Assembly: GCA_020310875.1 (NCBI GenBank)
Contig: CM035430.1
Coordinates: forward strand, 105,800,376 to 105,864,375
Origin: Ceratopteris richardii
Taxonomy: Eukaryota; Streptophyta; Polypodiopsida; Polypodiales; Pteridaceae
Length of the DNA: 64,000 bases
Direction: 5' to 3'
Part shown: in pieces, positions 22,444-34,110 of the stretch
How positions within the stretch are numbered: the first letter of the stretch is position 1
Layout: each line of letters opens with the position of its first letter
Notes under the pieces: model-generated
What the model saw: the letters and a program-made list of their open reading frames with translations, nothing else
What the model was told of the DNA's origin: nothing
Database searches by the model: none
Translations under genes and position numbers: made by a program

Positions 22444-23750
22444 ATCTTAAGGAGGGAGTTAGCAAAGCTCCTTCACGATCTATCTTGGCAAAACATTCCA
22501 ATGCTCCTCTTCCATATAACACACGTTTTCCTCTTCAAGTACCTGTAATCAAGCATCCATTCCACACAATGAGGACATGTTAATGCAACAAAACATCAAT
22601 AATTATAGTCAGCATACTCCCCCCTTACCCTTGCAAAGTTGTCCCTGATGAGCCTCTTCACTAACCAACAACCTTGCTTTTCTCCTACCACTTCATTCAA
22701 ATAGTTTGTCCACATAAAGTATCATAATCTAATCATTCCAAATCATGACATCATGATAAATTGCACACACACATGTTCCAAACACTATTCATACCTAATG
22801 CCATAGTGAAGATGGGTGTGGCTCGTGGTTTCGAGTGCCCGACCAAGATGGTTCCATTCACCTATCAACCCGCTATGGTGTGAAGCACCAAACAGATATA
22901 GACATGTAGCCATCTAGGCCTATGATGAACCCAACATTAGCTCACAGTCGTAACCACCCAGCTAGGATGACTCCACCCTCCTACTAACCCATCATAGCAT
23001 GCTAGCACACATATATACATGATTTTTTGTTTTTCTTTTTGTTTTTCTTCTTTTTTCTTTTTCATATATGTGGAGCTGACAGATTGATCATCCCTCCGTC
23101 ATTACTTTCTTGGGCATAACAATTATATATGAAACAATTGACTAGTCACAAACAAACCTATCAAACTGAATTTCCCTACCTTACCTCTAATTCTCTTCCT
23201 CAGACGTAATGTAGCACAACAACCTCAAAGAAATCCCTACCTAGTCTTGCTCACCACAGGTGATCAATGCTCTCTACAAGGTGAGTCAGGCTCCACCTCA
23301 GGAGCCTCATTGTCATAACTAACTAATCGGCCCAAGCCCAACAAATTCCATTTACCTCATTAGGTATCCCTTGAGAGTTGTCATAATAAAAATAGTGGTC
23401 CTCTACATACACGGCCCAACAAAGCAAATATGCCTTGAACTATGAAAATGGAAAGTCAATATCAAGATCTTGGTTCAGGAAACATACCAACCAATGCACC
23501 TCCTCCATGCCTTATTCCATTTGCAAACTCTCGATGGGTATCTCCATGCTCACCAACTCATATGTTGCCTAGTCCTCAAACTTCTACGATCTCTACAAAT
23601 AGAAGGTAGACTGTCTGATAAAATAGAGAAAGCCACAGTTGCTTTGTTCTCGTATCGAACTAAATGCCTCTTGTAGGATCATCCAGATCAAGCAAAAAAG
23701 TCCCATCATCCAATGGATCGCTTGAATTCCCTTTCATGCTATGCTAGCTA
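22444..23750. repeat. Diverged copy of the dispersed repeat seen at 37.4-38.6 and 45.8-47.8 kb
   Basis: Recognisable shared blocks include CCTATCAACCCGCTATGG (22862 region), the GGCCCAAGCCCA segment near 23330 and a T-rich tract near 23020. The order is the same as in the other two copies. No coding content. It gives an outside reference for the duplicated units further on. Confidence 0.55.
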
Positions 23751-23752
23751 TC

Positions 23753-24574
23753 TCAACACCCCTTTCCATAAGACCTTGATCCGATAACCTTGGCATGCTC
23801 CACACAAGCCATTCTTGACTTCTTTAGTCTTTCGCCATTCCTACTCATACTCTTTGCATGAGGCACTTTACTCACCATGCTCTTTTTTGGCTCGTCATCC
23901 AATGTGGGTCTTCTCCTAAGCCCCGTTGGTCTATGAGTCCTCTTTTCACCACCGTTTTGATCTCTTCGGTCCTTTCTTGCCTTGTCAGAATCATCATTGT
24001 CCATATTCCACCTCTCTCTTCCCACTCTATCCTTACCCTTGTGGTCTTTCCTACACATGTTGCTACTCCCAGAGTCATGCGCCTTGCTTGTGCCAGAAGG
24101 TAACTGACTGTCTTGGTTCCTCATCAACCTTGGATAGTAACTTTGATTGTGAGCTTTAGGAAAATGACTCTTGTCTTTTGAAAAGTTTCTTCTTCTTATG
24201 CAAGGATCAACCATCTTGCTAACTTCCTTCTCTTCCTTTGCAACACCTATTTCTATCATCTCTCCTCCATCCTTCATGGCTTCCTCTTGACCTAATAATA
24301 AGCATGCACCACTAGTCAACAATTTTCTAGCTTTGCCTTCCCGCTTTGAAATTTCTTCCTCCAACTCAAATCTTGCATCCATTCCTTGTGCATTTGATGT
24401 CCGTTTCATCATTGGTTCCATTCCCGGGAATATGCCCTCGAGCTCAACTTCCAAAGCTTCGAACTTTTCTTTCATGTGTCGTGCTTCTACTATGGTGGCA
24501 AGTTCAAGGTTTGATCCCCTTCCTAGGAGTCTTTCCTCTAGATGATCATTGGTCTTGGCGGAAACTATGCACAC
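23753..24574 (-). CDS. Hypothetical charged protein, 273 codons
   Basis: The longest open frame outside the transposons, with Met at 24572-24574 and a stop at 23753-23755. It is rich in Lys, Arg, Glu and Asp. It begins with a Glu/Leu-rich segment (EEISKREGKARKLL) and continues into a basic, Ser/Asn/Arg-rich half (HKGKDRVGRERW, GLRRRPTL). No zinc knuckle, catalytic motif, signal peptide or membrane segment is visible. The upstream sequence is GA-rich on this strand. It could be an exon of a host gene, part of a retroelement gag, or a chance frame in purine-rich DNA. Confidence 0.3.
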   Translation of the reverse strand: MCIVSAKTNDHLEERLLGRGSNLELATIVEARHMKEKFEALEVELEGIFPGMEPMMKRTSNAQGMDARFELEEEISKREGKARKLLTSGACLLLGQEEAMKDGGEMIEIGVAKEEKEVSKMVDPCIRRRNFSKDKSHFPKAHNQSYYPRLMRNQDSQLPSGTSKAHDSGSSNMCRKDHKGKDRVGRERWNMDNDDSDKARKDRRDQNGGEKRTHRPTGLRRRPTLDDEPKKSMVSKVPHAKSMSRNGERLKKSRMACVEHAKVIGSRSYGKGC

Positions 24575-26343
24575 GGAGGCTATTGGTTTGCCACATTACT
24601 TGAAATCAACCTATTGGCCCTCTTCTAAGTCCTCAATAAGGCAAACAAACACTCTCTTTCTACTCACACTTCCTATCATGTGCTCTTCCTCTATCTATCC
24701 TTCGTACCTCTTTTTCTCTCATACACTCTCTTTCATTGTCAAACGCGGTTGCATACACTTCCCCTTTTTGCTCTCTCTCTCTCTCTCTCACTCGCTCTCA
24801 CTCTCTAGCACATACTCACACTCATGTACACTCTTAACCCCCTTTTTCTCACTCACCCACACATATGCTCACACCTAAAGACACATACCCATGCACTTTT
24901 GGGCCATCTTCTTCAACACACCTCGTAATCTCAAGCACCTTTCACCCTCGTGCTCACATAAGCATTCAGGCACACACACTCTTACTCTCACACACACATA
25001 TATTTCCCATACACACTCATCTGATTTCTATCCTTTTTCCTTCTTGCTTCCTTCCTGTATTATTGGAGAGAAGCAAATGCTAGCTCTATTACTTACGTAC
25101 CACCCTTTTTCAAGTCAAGTCTACTACCTAGGGTGTAGCGTTCATGAGAGAAGAGTGCAACACAAACCTTGATCGTTCCAATGCGATTCCAAGGCAATCA
25201 GTCCTCTTTTCTAGTTGGCAAATGTTCCATGAGCTTAGTGGTCACTCTCATGGAATGCATTCAAAGGGATAAGCTTCAATATCACTTAATATAATTAGAA
25301 AGATTGTTTTAAAACAAGAACAAACTATTTCTCCCTCCAACTGTTGTAGTGCATGTTTTCCATATGATTTGGAATATACATATATCTCATATGTTAAAAG
25401 TTACTTCACACTTGGGAACTCGACCTATTCCAACTTTTCTCAACTTCATGCAATTGCAAATCTGTCTGATCTCTCTTCAACAATCAGTTTACCCAGTGCA
25501 TATCAACCACTTTTTTGTGACGGAAATAAAGCACATAATAAGATGAGATCATTTTATCTTTTGGGGGAAGCTTCTTAGAGTTGTGTATGGCAATGCTTTT
25601 GGAGATGCTCACCTAGGAAATAGCAAGAACAATGTCTAGAACTCAAGGCAACCACAACCCTTGTGATTGGGAAACATAATTTTCCATGAATTCGGCCCAT
25701 ATCCTTTTCCAAACATCGATATGTACTTTTATTTTGTAAGTAGGTGCAAACACATATGGTTTATACCACTAAGTGTTTTGGCTTCCATTACCATAGTTTC
25801 TAAGTACAAGTGGCATAAATGGCATCAAGCGAGAGATACAGTAGCACACATCCTTTTTTTGTTGCCCTACTTGAAGCTATAGCCCCTCAATACTGTAATA
25901 CACTGACAACTGGTTGAAAGCCTATTACTAGATGCCTTCTACGAACGAGGTACGCCACCAGATTCATTGAATAACTTCATGATTGCAGGAATTCAAAGTG
26001 CAGAGTCAATCTATTACCTTGATTTTTTTTCGAATACAGACGTACGCTTATGAGTTTGAATTATACACTTTCAGTAACCTTCATATCAACCATGAGCGCA
26101 GCCAAATGCAAACACACCACAACTTGCAATTTTTTGCAATAGATTAGGAGTTCATGGAGTTGTATCAAATCCCATTCCATCTAGATCCTTGAGATGATGA
26201 GCATAGAGAAATAATTAAAAGACAGACATGAACTGAATACAAGCAGAGGTATGGACCTTTTCGTCATATTAAGAAGACTAATGACTTCCAGAGATTTTGT
26301 ACACACCTCACATAGACGGAGTATTAGTCCCCGATGTAGAGTT
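24575..26343. other. CT/CA-rich then AT-rich sequence without gene
   Basis: 24650-25060 is CT/CA-rich (CTCTCTCT and CACACA runs), with Ser/His/Thr frames that are compositional. 25100-26212 has no recognisable feature. From about 26213 the sequence matches 45434 onward, the start of the duplicated unit. Confidence 0.5.
26339..26343. repeat. Target site duplication GAGTT, left copy
   Basis: GAGTT just before the LTR at 26344, repeated at 36143-36147. The undisrupted site GATGTAGAGTTAACACC is present in unit 2 at about 45570. Confidence 0.93.
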
Positions 26344-26532
26344 TGTTGGAGATGTAAGGGTTATGTGACCTTACGCCCATATTCATATATATACATCATA
26401 TATAGAGCATTGCCTCAAGAGAGATCATTATGTGGGTTTTGAGGCTCCCACGCATGTCCGCGCATCTCTCCTCTCTTCTCTCTCCCTCCATCTCCTCCTT
26501 CCTCCTCTTCTTCTGCACACCAAAGCCCTTCA
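26344..26532 (+). repeat. 5' LTR of the outer Copia-type element
   Basis: TGTTGGAGATG...CCCTTCA, 189 bp. It contains a TATATATA-type promoter stretch near 26388-26405 and a CT-rich 3' part. Confidence 0.93.
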
Positions 26533-26533
26533 T

Positions 26534-26545
26534 TGGTATCAGAGC
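26534..26545 (+). other. Primer binding site, tRNA-iMet
   Basis: TGGTATCAGAGC one base after the LTR, the standard plant Copia primer site complementary to initiator tRNA-Met. Confidence 0.95.
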
Positions 26546-27077
26546 ATGTTGAAGGCTTATGTGCAAGAAGCTTCAATGGAAGCTTAAGTCAGAAGGGGTA
26601 GAAGTGTAGGTCGGCATCTTTTGACAGCAGTTCAATATTTTGGTCATAACTCGAGCTAGAAAGCTCGGATTGATGCGTTTTAAAGTTCTGTGCGTAGCTA
26701 ACACAGACGGCTAGAACTTCACAGAAGGGCGCCTAACCTGGTTCGGACTTCTAAAGTGCCGAAAATTCGAAAATCGCAGAGTATTGTAGAAGGAAAATCT
26801 ACATTGAGTAGGATAACAGGTCAGTTTTTGAATCATAACTTGAGTTTTGCAGCTCAGAATGCGACGATTCAACTTGTTACGCGTAGCTTGGAAAGATACC
26901 TACAACTTTGTAGAAGAACGCAGATTCAGATTCTCAGTGTAAGGTGGAAACTGCAAAATATAGAGCAGCAATGTTGTAGGTGATAGTGAAATTGACAGAA
27001 GATGCTTGTCTTAAGCATATCTTGAGCTACGCACCTCCGATTGAGGTGTTCTTTATCTCGTTACCTAGCCAAGAATT
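26546..27077 (+). other. Leader of the outer Copia-type element, first part
   Basis: Non-coding leader, interrupted at 27077 by the nested element and resumed at 32926. It contains several copies of phrases such as CTCGAGCTAG, AAAGCTCGGATTG and TTGAGCTACG, a loose internal repetition. A 75-codon frame is not supported. Confidence 0.5.
27073..27077. repeat. Target site duplication GAATT, left copy
   Basis: GAATT before the nested LTR at 27078, repeated at 32926-32930. Confidence 0.93.
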
Positions 27078-28479
27078 TGTTAGAAGTGAGGTAGGCCCTT
27101 AGCTCATGTCATAGGTCCATGGTTTCATAGGTCCAGTATATATACAACATTAATTCTAGCAATTTCTACTTTGACAAAACATGAACATACCACAACTTAA
27201 TCATAAAAATGATGAGATACAGATAGAGAAAGAATAGACATCATGTGTAAGGTGTTACGTAAGCTAGCGCTTACTCATAGTATCATATATACCAATGTTC
27301 AATGTACAATGTGGGAGCATATCTCTCAACCACTCTATGTGATGAGAAATGGATGAATGAGTGAATGTACAATGTAACAAACATATTCAGATGTGTGGGC
27401 AGTAATTTGAATATACATGAGATGTGTGACCTTATAGGTTATAGAAGAGTGAATATGAGTGACTGAAAGAGGAAGGATCAGTGTGAACGGAAATCTTCAA
27501 ACTCATGTGAACACACCTTCTTAAACACCTCATAAAATATGCATAAAGCATATAAGTACTGATTCTCTTGTACCTATGCCAAATAGGACTCCTCCTGATA
27601 TGAACGCCACGACCTCCATAAACTTCAAGTAGTACCTGTGTGCATAAAGAGAATATGTACCTGAATACTTTAACATAAGATGTGAATCTTATGTTAAACA
27701 CCATCCAATGTCTTTGAAGTAGCCAGATATCTTCTTGTAGAAGACAATCTTCAACCTAATATCTTCCTGTAGAAGACAATCTTCAAATACATCCTGTAGA
27801 TGGGCGATCCTCACCATCAAGCTGCTAATCACCAAGTCTTTTTGCCATGAACAAGAGATACCCTCCTCTCCATGAGGTAGAGTGTGAGCACACTCTTCAT
27901 CTTCTCCAAGAAGAATCACCAAGAAGAACTCCATAGCTGCTCCTCAACATGCTTCAAGTTAGCACCATGGCTGCCCCATGTGCCAGAAGAAACACCACCT
28001 CTATTGAGGTCCAAGCTCAAGGCTTGTGTTGAAAGTTAGGTGAAGAATGATTAGAAGTGACCCAAAGTGCTTCTTTTATACTATTGTTGGTATCTTGAAA
28101 AGCATATAATAAAGCATAAAGCTTTTTCAATCCTACGATCGCGATAATAAATCAAAACCGTTCGTAGATAAAATAAATCTCTTCGCGAACATGTTTGTCT
28201 GTTGTCTTCGCTTGTGTTTTAATAAAACAAAAGAAAAAGTTCCTCGCGTACTGCTGTCAAGAGGATTCAAACTCGGGCCATTAAGTACAGAATTTGCTGT
28301 GCTATCCACTCTGCCCACGCTGTTGGGTATACAAGGAGTAGAAAGAGTTCTAGATACGTTAAGTGCGCCCGTCGTCATTTTCTCTTAGAGGACTAAGTCT
28401 GAGTTTATTAGATGCTATATGTTTTGACCAAAAAGATCTATAAGGACATTGTTTGACCAATAGGATATTGATTCCAACA
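27078..28479 (-). repeat. 3' LTR of the nested element
   Basis: TGTTAGAAGTGAGG...TTCCAACA on the plus strand, 1,402 bp. Open frames of 65-90 codons recur in both LTRs with substitutions and are not supported as genes. Confidence 0.94.
28259..28320 (-). other. tRNA-like promoter motif in the 3' LTR of the nested element
   Basis: Degenerate copy of the motif described at 32705-32766. The B-box TTCGAA core has become TTTGAA. Confidence 0.35.
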
Positions 28480-28490
28480 ATCCCACCTGC
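28480..28490 (-). other. Polypurine tract of the nested element
   Basis: GCAGGTGGGAT on the minus strand, abutting the 3' LTR. Confidence 0.75.
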
Positions 28491-31400
28491 AATGTCATAT
28501 TGGTACAATCTGGACTGGATCTGCAAACTGTCACAAGCTTCAAGCTTGTACTTCGAACACTTCAGAACTTGTTCTTCAAAAGTCTTCTTCAAAACTGAAT
28601 TTGACTTTCCTTCAAAAAACTTGAACTTGTTGAATATGAACCATAATACTTGAGAAAATATGCAAAATAGATATCCAATAGTGTACACATCAAACAATCA
28701 TTGCTTGACAAATGTAGCATGAAGTGTCTCTACACCTGCTATCTCCTGTCTTCAAAAAACCTGAAAACATACACTAGGATCCACATATTTGCATTTACCT
28801 TCCAAAAAGGTTTCTCAATGTACTTCTGCTGCATCATGTAAATACACTAAACAAAATCAGGAACTGAATCCTGGAACCTGTGACTGTCAACTCACAACTT
28901 AGTGCATTATGAACACTGCTGGTTCATCTCTGACTGTACTCAACTCAATATGAGTCAAAAAATCTATGATGTCATCATGTCTTCATCCTTTAAATCCTTC
29001 ATACCTCTTTCCTTCAGAACTTGGTATAAACATATATGTGCGCACGTCTGAAATATACCTTTGTGAAATATCAAGCTTCTCTTCAATAGAACTATGGAAC
29101 CTTCTCCTAAACAGGAACATCCTAACAGGAACTTTCTCCAAATATTCTTCTTCTTCCTTCTTCTTACAAAGCTGGAACATAAAGAGAACCTGACAAAGGA
29201 AATATAGGAATACCTAAAATAGGAATACCTGTAGGTATGACTCTACATTCTTTTACATATGGCTTGAAAATAAGTCTTCATGTTTCATCACCCCCCTGGA
29301 TGACTTAACACTAGTATCCAGTATTCTTCAAATATATCAGACTTTGTGAAATGTGGAACGTCTTCCTTCATAAATCTGATGTTCAGTTATCAATACCTGT
29401 ATCTGAAACAAAATCTCTGAACCCTTTTTATTAGCATTGATCAGATGCCAATAGCTTTCCATGTCATTCCTTAGCTTTCCAAAATCTAGAATAAGGTTAG
29501 CTGATCCTAACATAACAAAACCTTGTTGAAAGCTTTTTAGGATTCATAACCTTCTGTAACATAACAAGTATCTTCTATCTCTATGTAACACAAATTTGAT
29601 AGAATCTGAATCTTTGACTGACTTCTTCCAATGTTAAGAATCTTCATAAACAAAGGATAGACAACCGACTCATAAATGCTCAAGATCATACAAGATCAAT
29701 GATCTCTTCTGTGTAGAATCTGCTCTTATCAAACCTTCATGACTGAATGTTTGATTTGCTACCTGAATGTCTCCAAGTGTCCATGCTTCTTACAAAGTTG
29801 TTAAACTTTTCTTCAAAAAAATCCTTCAAGGAATCTGTAACTCCTTACTTGAAACATAAGTGGACAAACTTCTCACCTTGAGAACTCCAAAAGCTGCAAG
29901 TTGATACTTCATAACTTTCATATTTTACCCGGGTGAAATGTGATAGTACCTGCTTGACTTTCTTTTGGCTAACTCCACTTTTCAATCAAGTTATAGGATC
30001 TAATGGAACACCTTTTTGAATACAAGCATGTATCCAAAAAACTCGACAATCATAAAAAGTAGATTCTTCAAATGACCTGTACATCAGCAAATCTGAATTT
30101 TCTGAAGTTTCTGAAAATACTGAGTATGAGGTAACCTTTTTCCAAACATAAAACCTCAACGCAAGTCTTCAACATCTGCTACAAAAAACTCTTTTACCTC
30201 AAGAGTTAGATAAAGAAGAAATATACTTCTCTGCAACTTGTCATATACCAAGTAGCTCTGTATTGACACTCCAAGAATTCTTTGAGAGAACATATAAGCT
30301 GCCTGCTTAAAATGCTTCAACTAAAACATAACTCATACATATATGGGTTAAAACATATATCTGCTGCTTTTCTTTCTCTCAATGTAATTCTTTGTCAAAT
30401 CTACTAAATCATGACCAAGTGTAATGCAAAACAAGAAACTGCTTCTTCTTTAAACAAGATGTTCTCGTAGACTTGTCTTTGGATGTAGAGGATAAAATAG
30501 GAAAAGTATATGGAAAATATATGAGAAAAGGAAGCCTTACTTTTCTTTTGGAAATGATGGTCTTTCTTTTTCTGCATCTTTCTTCCACCTGATGATGTCA
30601 ACATTTTCAAACTTCTCTTCCATACCTTTTGTTCTCTTCATCTTGAAGTAGCAAACACTCTTGACCTCTTCAAATGAACTTTTCTCTTCCTTTAGTGTAA
30701 GAGTAAGAGATAAAACAAACATGGTATATAAATGGAAGTGAATATAGAAACATGTTTTACCATCTCCTCATATCTCTGAATTCTGCTTCAAATGTCTGAA
30801 ACGACTAAATTCACCAATCGTTGTCTGAATGATGAATTAAACTTCTAGAGTTACCTTCTCTAGATACATTTGTACCTTGATATCCAACCAACTTACAACA
30901 GAAAATTGGCTGAAAAACTCATCCCATTTCTGCACTTGTCTTCTTAGATGCACTTTCTTGCCATGAAAGAGATCTCTCAAAACTTTCTAGAAAAACCTCT
31001 AGATACCTGTTTTGATGTAGCCTTTAACTTTCAAATAATGAAAGTGTATAAAAGCATTCCTTGAAATTCTTCAAATCTCTTCATAACTGCTCTTCTAAGA
31101 TATGACCTACAAATGATAATCTGATAGTAGAAAGTGATACATGTGATTTGATGTTGATCTGATTTCTTCATCTTCTCTAAACCATTGTTCTTCCTTGAAT
31201 TTGAAGTACTCTTCTCTTCATCAAGTCTGGGTCTTCAAACAATACTTTTGTAAAGTATTTGCATACTCTTCCAAAAATATTCGGCTGCTAACAGATCATC
31301 AACTTCATACTCCACACTCATGAATGTAACTGAAGTGTCTAATTCTCAAATCTCTACTCATCTAGATTAAGTGTGTATGTCAAATGTCAAATGTTAGAAG

Positions 31401-31509
31401 ATGCTTTCAAATCATATGTTGTAAATCTGGAATTCTAGGAACCTGAGATATGAATGAGCCTTAATGAATTGATGCCAAAGATCTAAAGTTCTGAAACCAA
31501 AACCTTAGT
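28491..31509 (-). other. Non-coding interior of the nested element
   Basis: About 3.0 kb, AT-rich on average, with scattered stops in all frames. The longest frames (about 60-110 codons) lack gag, protease, RT, RNase H or integrase motifs. It is rich in CTTCAA, TCTTC and CTGAA words. It may serve as RNA packaging or structural sequence. This is inference. Confidence 0.6.
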
Positions 31510-31521
31510 GCTCTGATACCA
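31510..31521 (-). other. Primer binding site of the nested element, tRNA-iMet
   Basis: TGGTATCAGAGC on the minus strand, two bases inside the 5' LTR (31524-32925). Confidence 0.92.
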
Positions 31522-31523
31522 AA

Positions 31524-32925
31524 TGTTGGAAGTGAGGTAGGCCCTTAGCTCATGTCATAGGTCCATGGTTCCATAGGTCCAGTATATATACAACATTAAT
31601 TCTAGCAATTTCTACTTTGACAAAACATGAACATACCACAACTTAACCATAAAAATGATGAGATAAAGATAGAGAAAGAATAGACATCATGTGTAAGGTG
31701 TTACGTAAGCCAGCGCTTACTCATAGTATCATATATACCAATGTTCAATGTACAATGTGGGAGCATATCTCTCAACCACTCTATGTGATGAGAAATGGAT
31801 GAATGAGTGAATGTACAATGTAACAAACATATTCAGATGTGTGGGCAGTAATCTGAATATACATGAGATGTGTGACCTTATAGGTTATAGAAGAGTGAAT
31901 ATGAGTGACTGAAAGAGGAAGGATCAGTGTGAACGGAAATCTTCAAACTCATGTGAACACACCTTCTTAAACACCTCATAAAATATGCATAAAGCATATA
32001 ACTACTGATTTTCTTGTACCTATGCCAAATAGGACTCCTCCTGATATGAACGCCAGGACCTCCATAAACTTCAAGTACTACCTGTGTGCATAAAGAGAAT
32101 ATGTACCTGAATACTTTAACATAAGATGTGAATCTTATGTTAAACACCATCCAATGTCTTTGAAGTAGCCAGATATCTTCTTGTAGAAGACAATCTTCAA
32201 CCTAATATCTTCCTGTAGAAGACAATCTTCAAATACATCCTGTAGATGGGCGATCCTCACCATCAAGCTGCTAATGACCAAGTCTTCTTGCCATGAACAA
32301 GAGATACCCTCCTCTCCATGAGGTAGAGTGTGAGCACACTCTTCATCTTCTCCAAGAAGAATCACCAAGAAGAACTCCATAGCTGCTCCTCAACATGCTT
32401 CAAGTTAGCACCATGGCTGCCCCATGTGCCAGAAGAAACACCACCTCTATTGTGGTCCAAGCTCAAGGCTTGTGTTGAAAGTTAGGTGAAGGATGATTAG
32501 AAGTGACCCAAAGTGCTTCTTTTATACTATTGTTGGTATCTTGAAAAGCATATAATAAAGCATAAAGCTCTTTCAATCCTACGATCGCGATAATAAATCA
32601 AACCCGTTCGTAGATAAAATAAATCTCTTCGCGAACATGTCTGTCCGTTGTCTTCGCTTGTGTTTTAATAAAACAAAAGAAAAAGTACCTCGCGTACTGC
32701 TGTCAAGAGGATTCGAACTCGGGCCATTAAGTACAGAATTCGCTGTGCTATCCACTCTGCCCACGCTGTTGGGTATACAAGGAGTAGAAAGAGTTCTAGA
32801 TACGTTAAGTGCACCTGTGGTCATTTTCTCTTAGAGGACTAAGTCTGAGTTTATTAGATGCTATATGTTTTGACCAAAAAGATCTATAAGGACATTGTTT
32901 GACCAATAGGATATTGATTCCAACA
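31524..32925 (-). repeat. 5' LTR of the nested element
   Basis: TGTTGGAAGTGAGG...TTCCAACA on the plus strand, 1,402 bp, collinear with 27078-28479. Confidence 0.94.
32705..32766 (-). other. tRNA-like A-box/B-box motif inside LTR
   Basis: The minus strand reads GGGCAGAGTGGATAGC (A-box-like, at 32747-32762), then about 25 bases on GAGTTCGAATCC (B-box-like, 32709-32720). Between them ACAG...CTGT can form an anticodon-type stem. The acceptor ends do not pair well, so it is not a functional tRNA gene. It resembles a tRNA-derived segment, such as a SINE head, captured in the LTR. Confidence 0.4.
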
Positions 32926-34110
32926 GAATTAGATCTTGAAGTTTTCTGAAGACCAAAAGCTCAGATTGAGAGGTTATCACCACTGAAACAACAAAACACA
33001 AAGCAGCAAATTGTTGCCATAAGAACCCTAACAACTCTTGGAGGTTGAATTTGCTTTGGAACTTCTTCGAGAGAGAATTTTTGGTGTGCAAGCTCTTATT
33101 TTTAGAGCTTCAAGGCATTATACATGTATGATCATTGTGGTAGTTCCTCCATATGAGAGTAGAGCATGAATTTGTCACGTATTTGGCATGTAAGATGACA
33201 TTGTGGTATACTCTTTGTTGAGGTTTATGTCATCATGAGTTCGATCATGGATGTATAGTGGCATTGTGGTCTATATCTTGCTTATGCCACTTGGTTATGG
33301 ATTTATTTGTCGATTGCACATGATTTTATGAGATTTGATTGTGGATCTTGGTTGGTACTTGTATCTTTGTTTTCTTTGCAGGTACATGATCCAGATTAGA
33401 GCCTTCGTTACACACTCGTTTGTCATCGTTATTAGCATTTGGTCATTGATTGATATGTATTTGCCAGTGTGATTCTTGGCATATGTGGATGGTGATTCCC
33501 ACAAGGTTATTTTGATTCTAGAGTCCATTTTACAGAGGAGATGCTGTCGAAATTTTATCGGCTTTTATGCTAGAAAGGAGCTCTAGTGGATCTTGAAGCT
33601 TGTGCGATAGGTTTGGATCATTGTTTATCTCCATTCATTTGGACTTGGTCACAGGTTGTTTCTGACACATTGGACCATCTTGCAAGATTCATTCTTGAGT
33701 GGGAGATACATCATCATTGTATTGGCATGTATTGCTATTAGTTTTTGGCATATGTAGTTGCCATTATCTTTGCTTGGATCACTGACAAGTGGTGATAGGT
33801 TACTCATTGTTCTTTTGCTATTGGTTATCTTGTTTGATTGCTCAGCTTACAGGGGATACTCTGTCGAAATTTCCCCAGGATTCTTTCACATCTACTTGGT
33901 CACTTTGGAGACTTGGTGAGTAGGTTTATGCTCATGGTTTTATATGCATGCTAGATGCATGGTTATGTGACAGGTAGTTCACATGGTTTTCTTCTCCACA
34001 GATACATATGTGATGTGAGTTATGCATATGGATATGCAGGCATGATCCTATTGATGATAGAGTATTGTTTCTAGTTTCTTATTACATTGCTAGTCTCTTG
34101 GATTGCCAGC
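32926..34110 (+). other. Leader of the outer Copia-type element, second part
   Basis: Resumes after the nested insertion with GAATTAGATCTTGAAG and has no long frame. It contains repeated phrases such as ATGGTGATTCC and TCACTGACAAGTGGTGATAGG and leads directly to the gag ATG at 34111. Confidence 0.5.

Larger units (their letters stand above)
27078..32925 (-). mobile_element. Nested non-autonomous LTR element, 5.85 kb
   Basis: Two 1,402-bp LTRs differ at about two dozen positions by eye (about 1.7%). It has a GAATT target duplication, an iMet primer site next to the right LTR and a purine tract next to the left LTR, so it runs on the minus strand. The 3.03-kb interior has no frame with retroelement domains, so it must have relied on proteins supplied in trans (a LARD-type element with a Copia-like primer). 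It sits in the leader of the outer element and is younger by LTR divergence, as nesting requires. Confidence 0.92.

Noticed and set aside
24549..25172. Plus-strand frames rich in Ser/Thr/His in CT/CA-rich DNA
   Set aside because: Compositional; they overlap in two frames and have no motif.
27432..28388. Frames of 65-90 codons repeated at 31878-32834
   Set aside because: They lie in the two LTRs of the nested element and differ by scattered substitutions without protein motifs.
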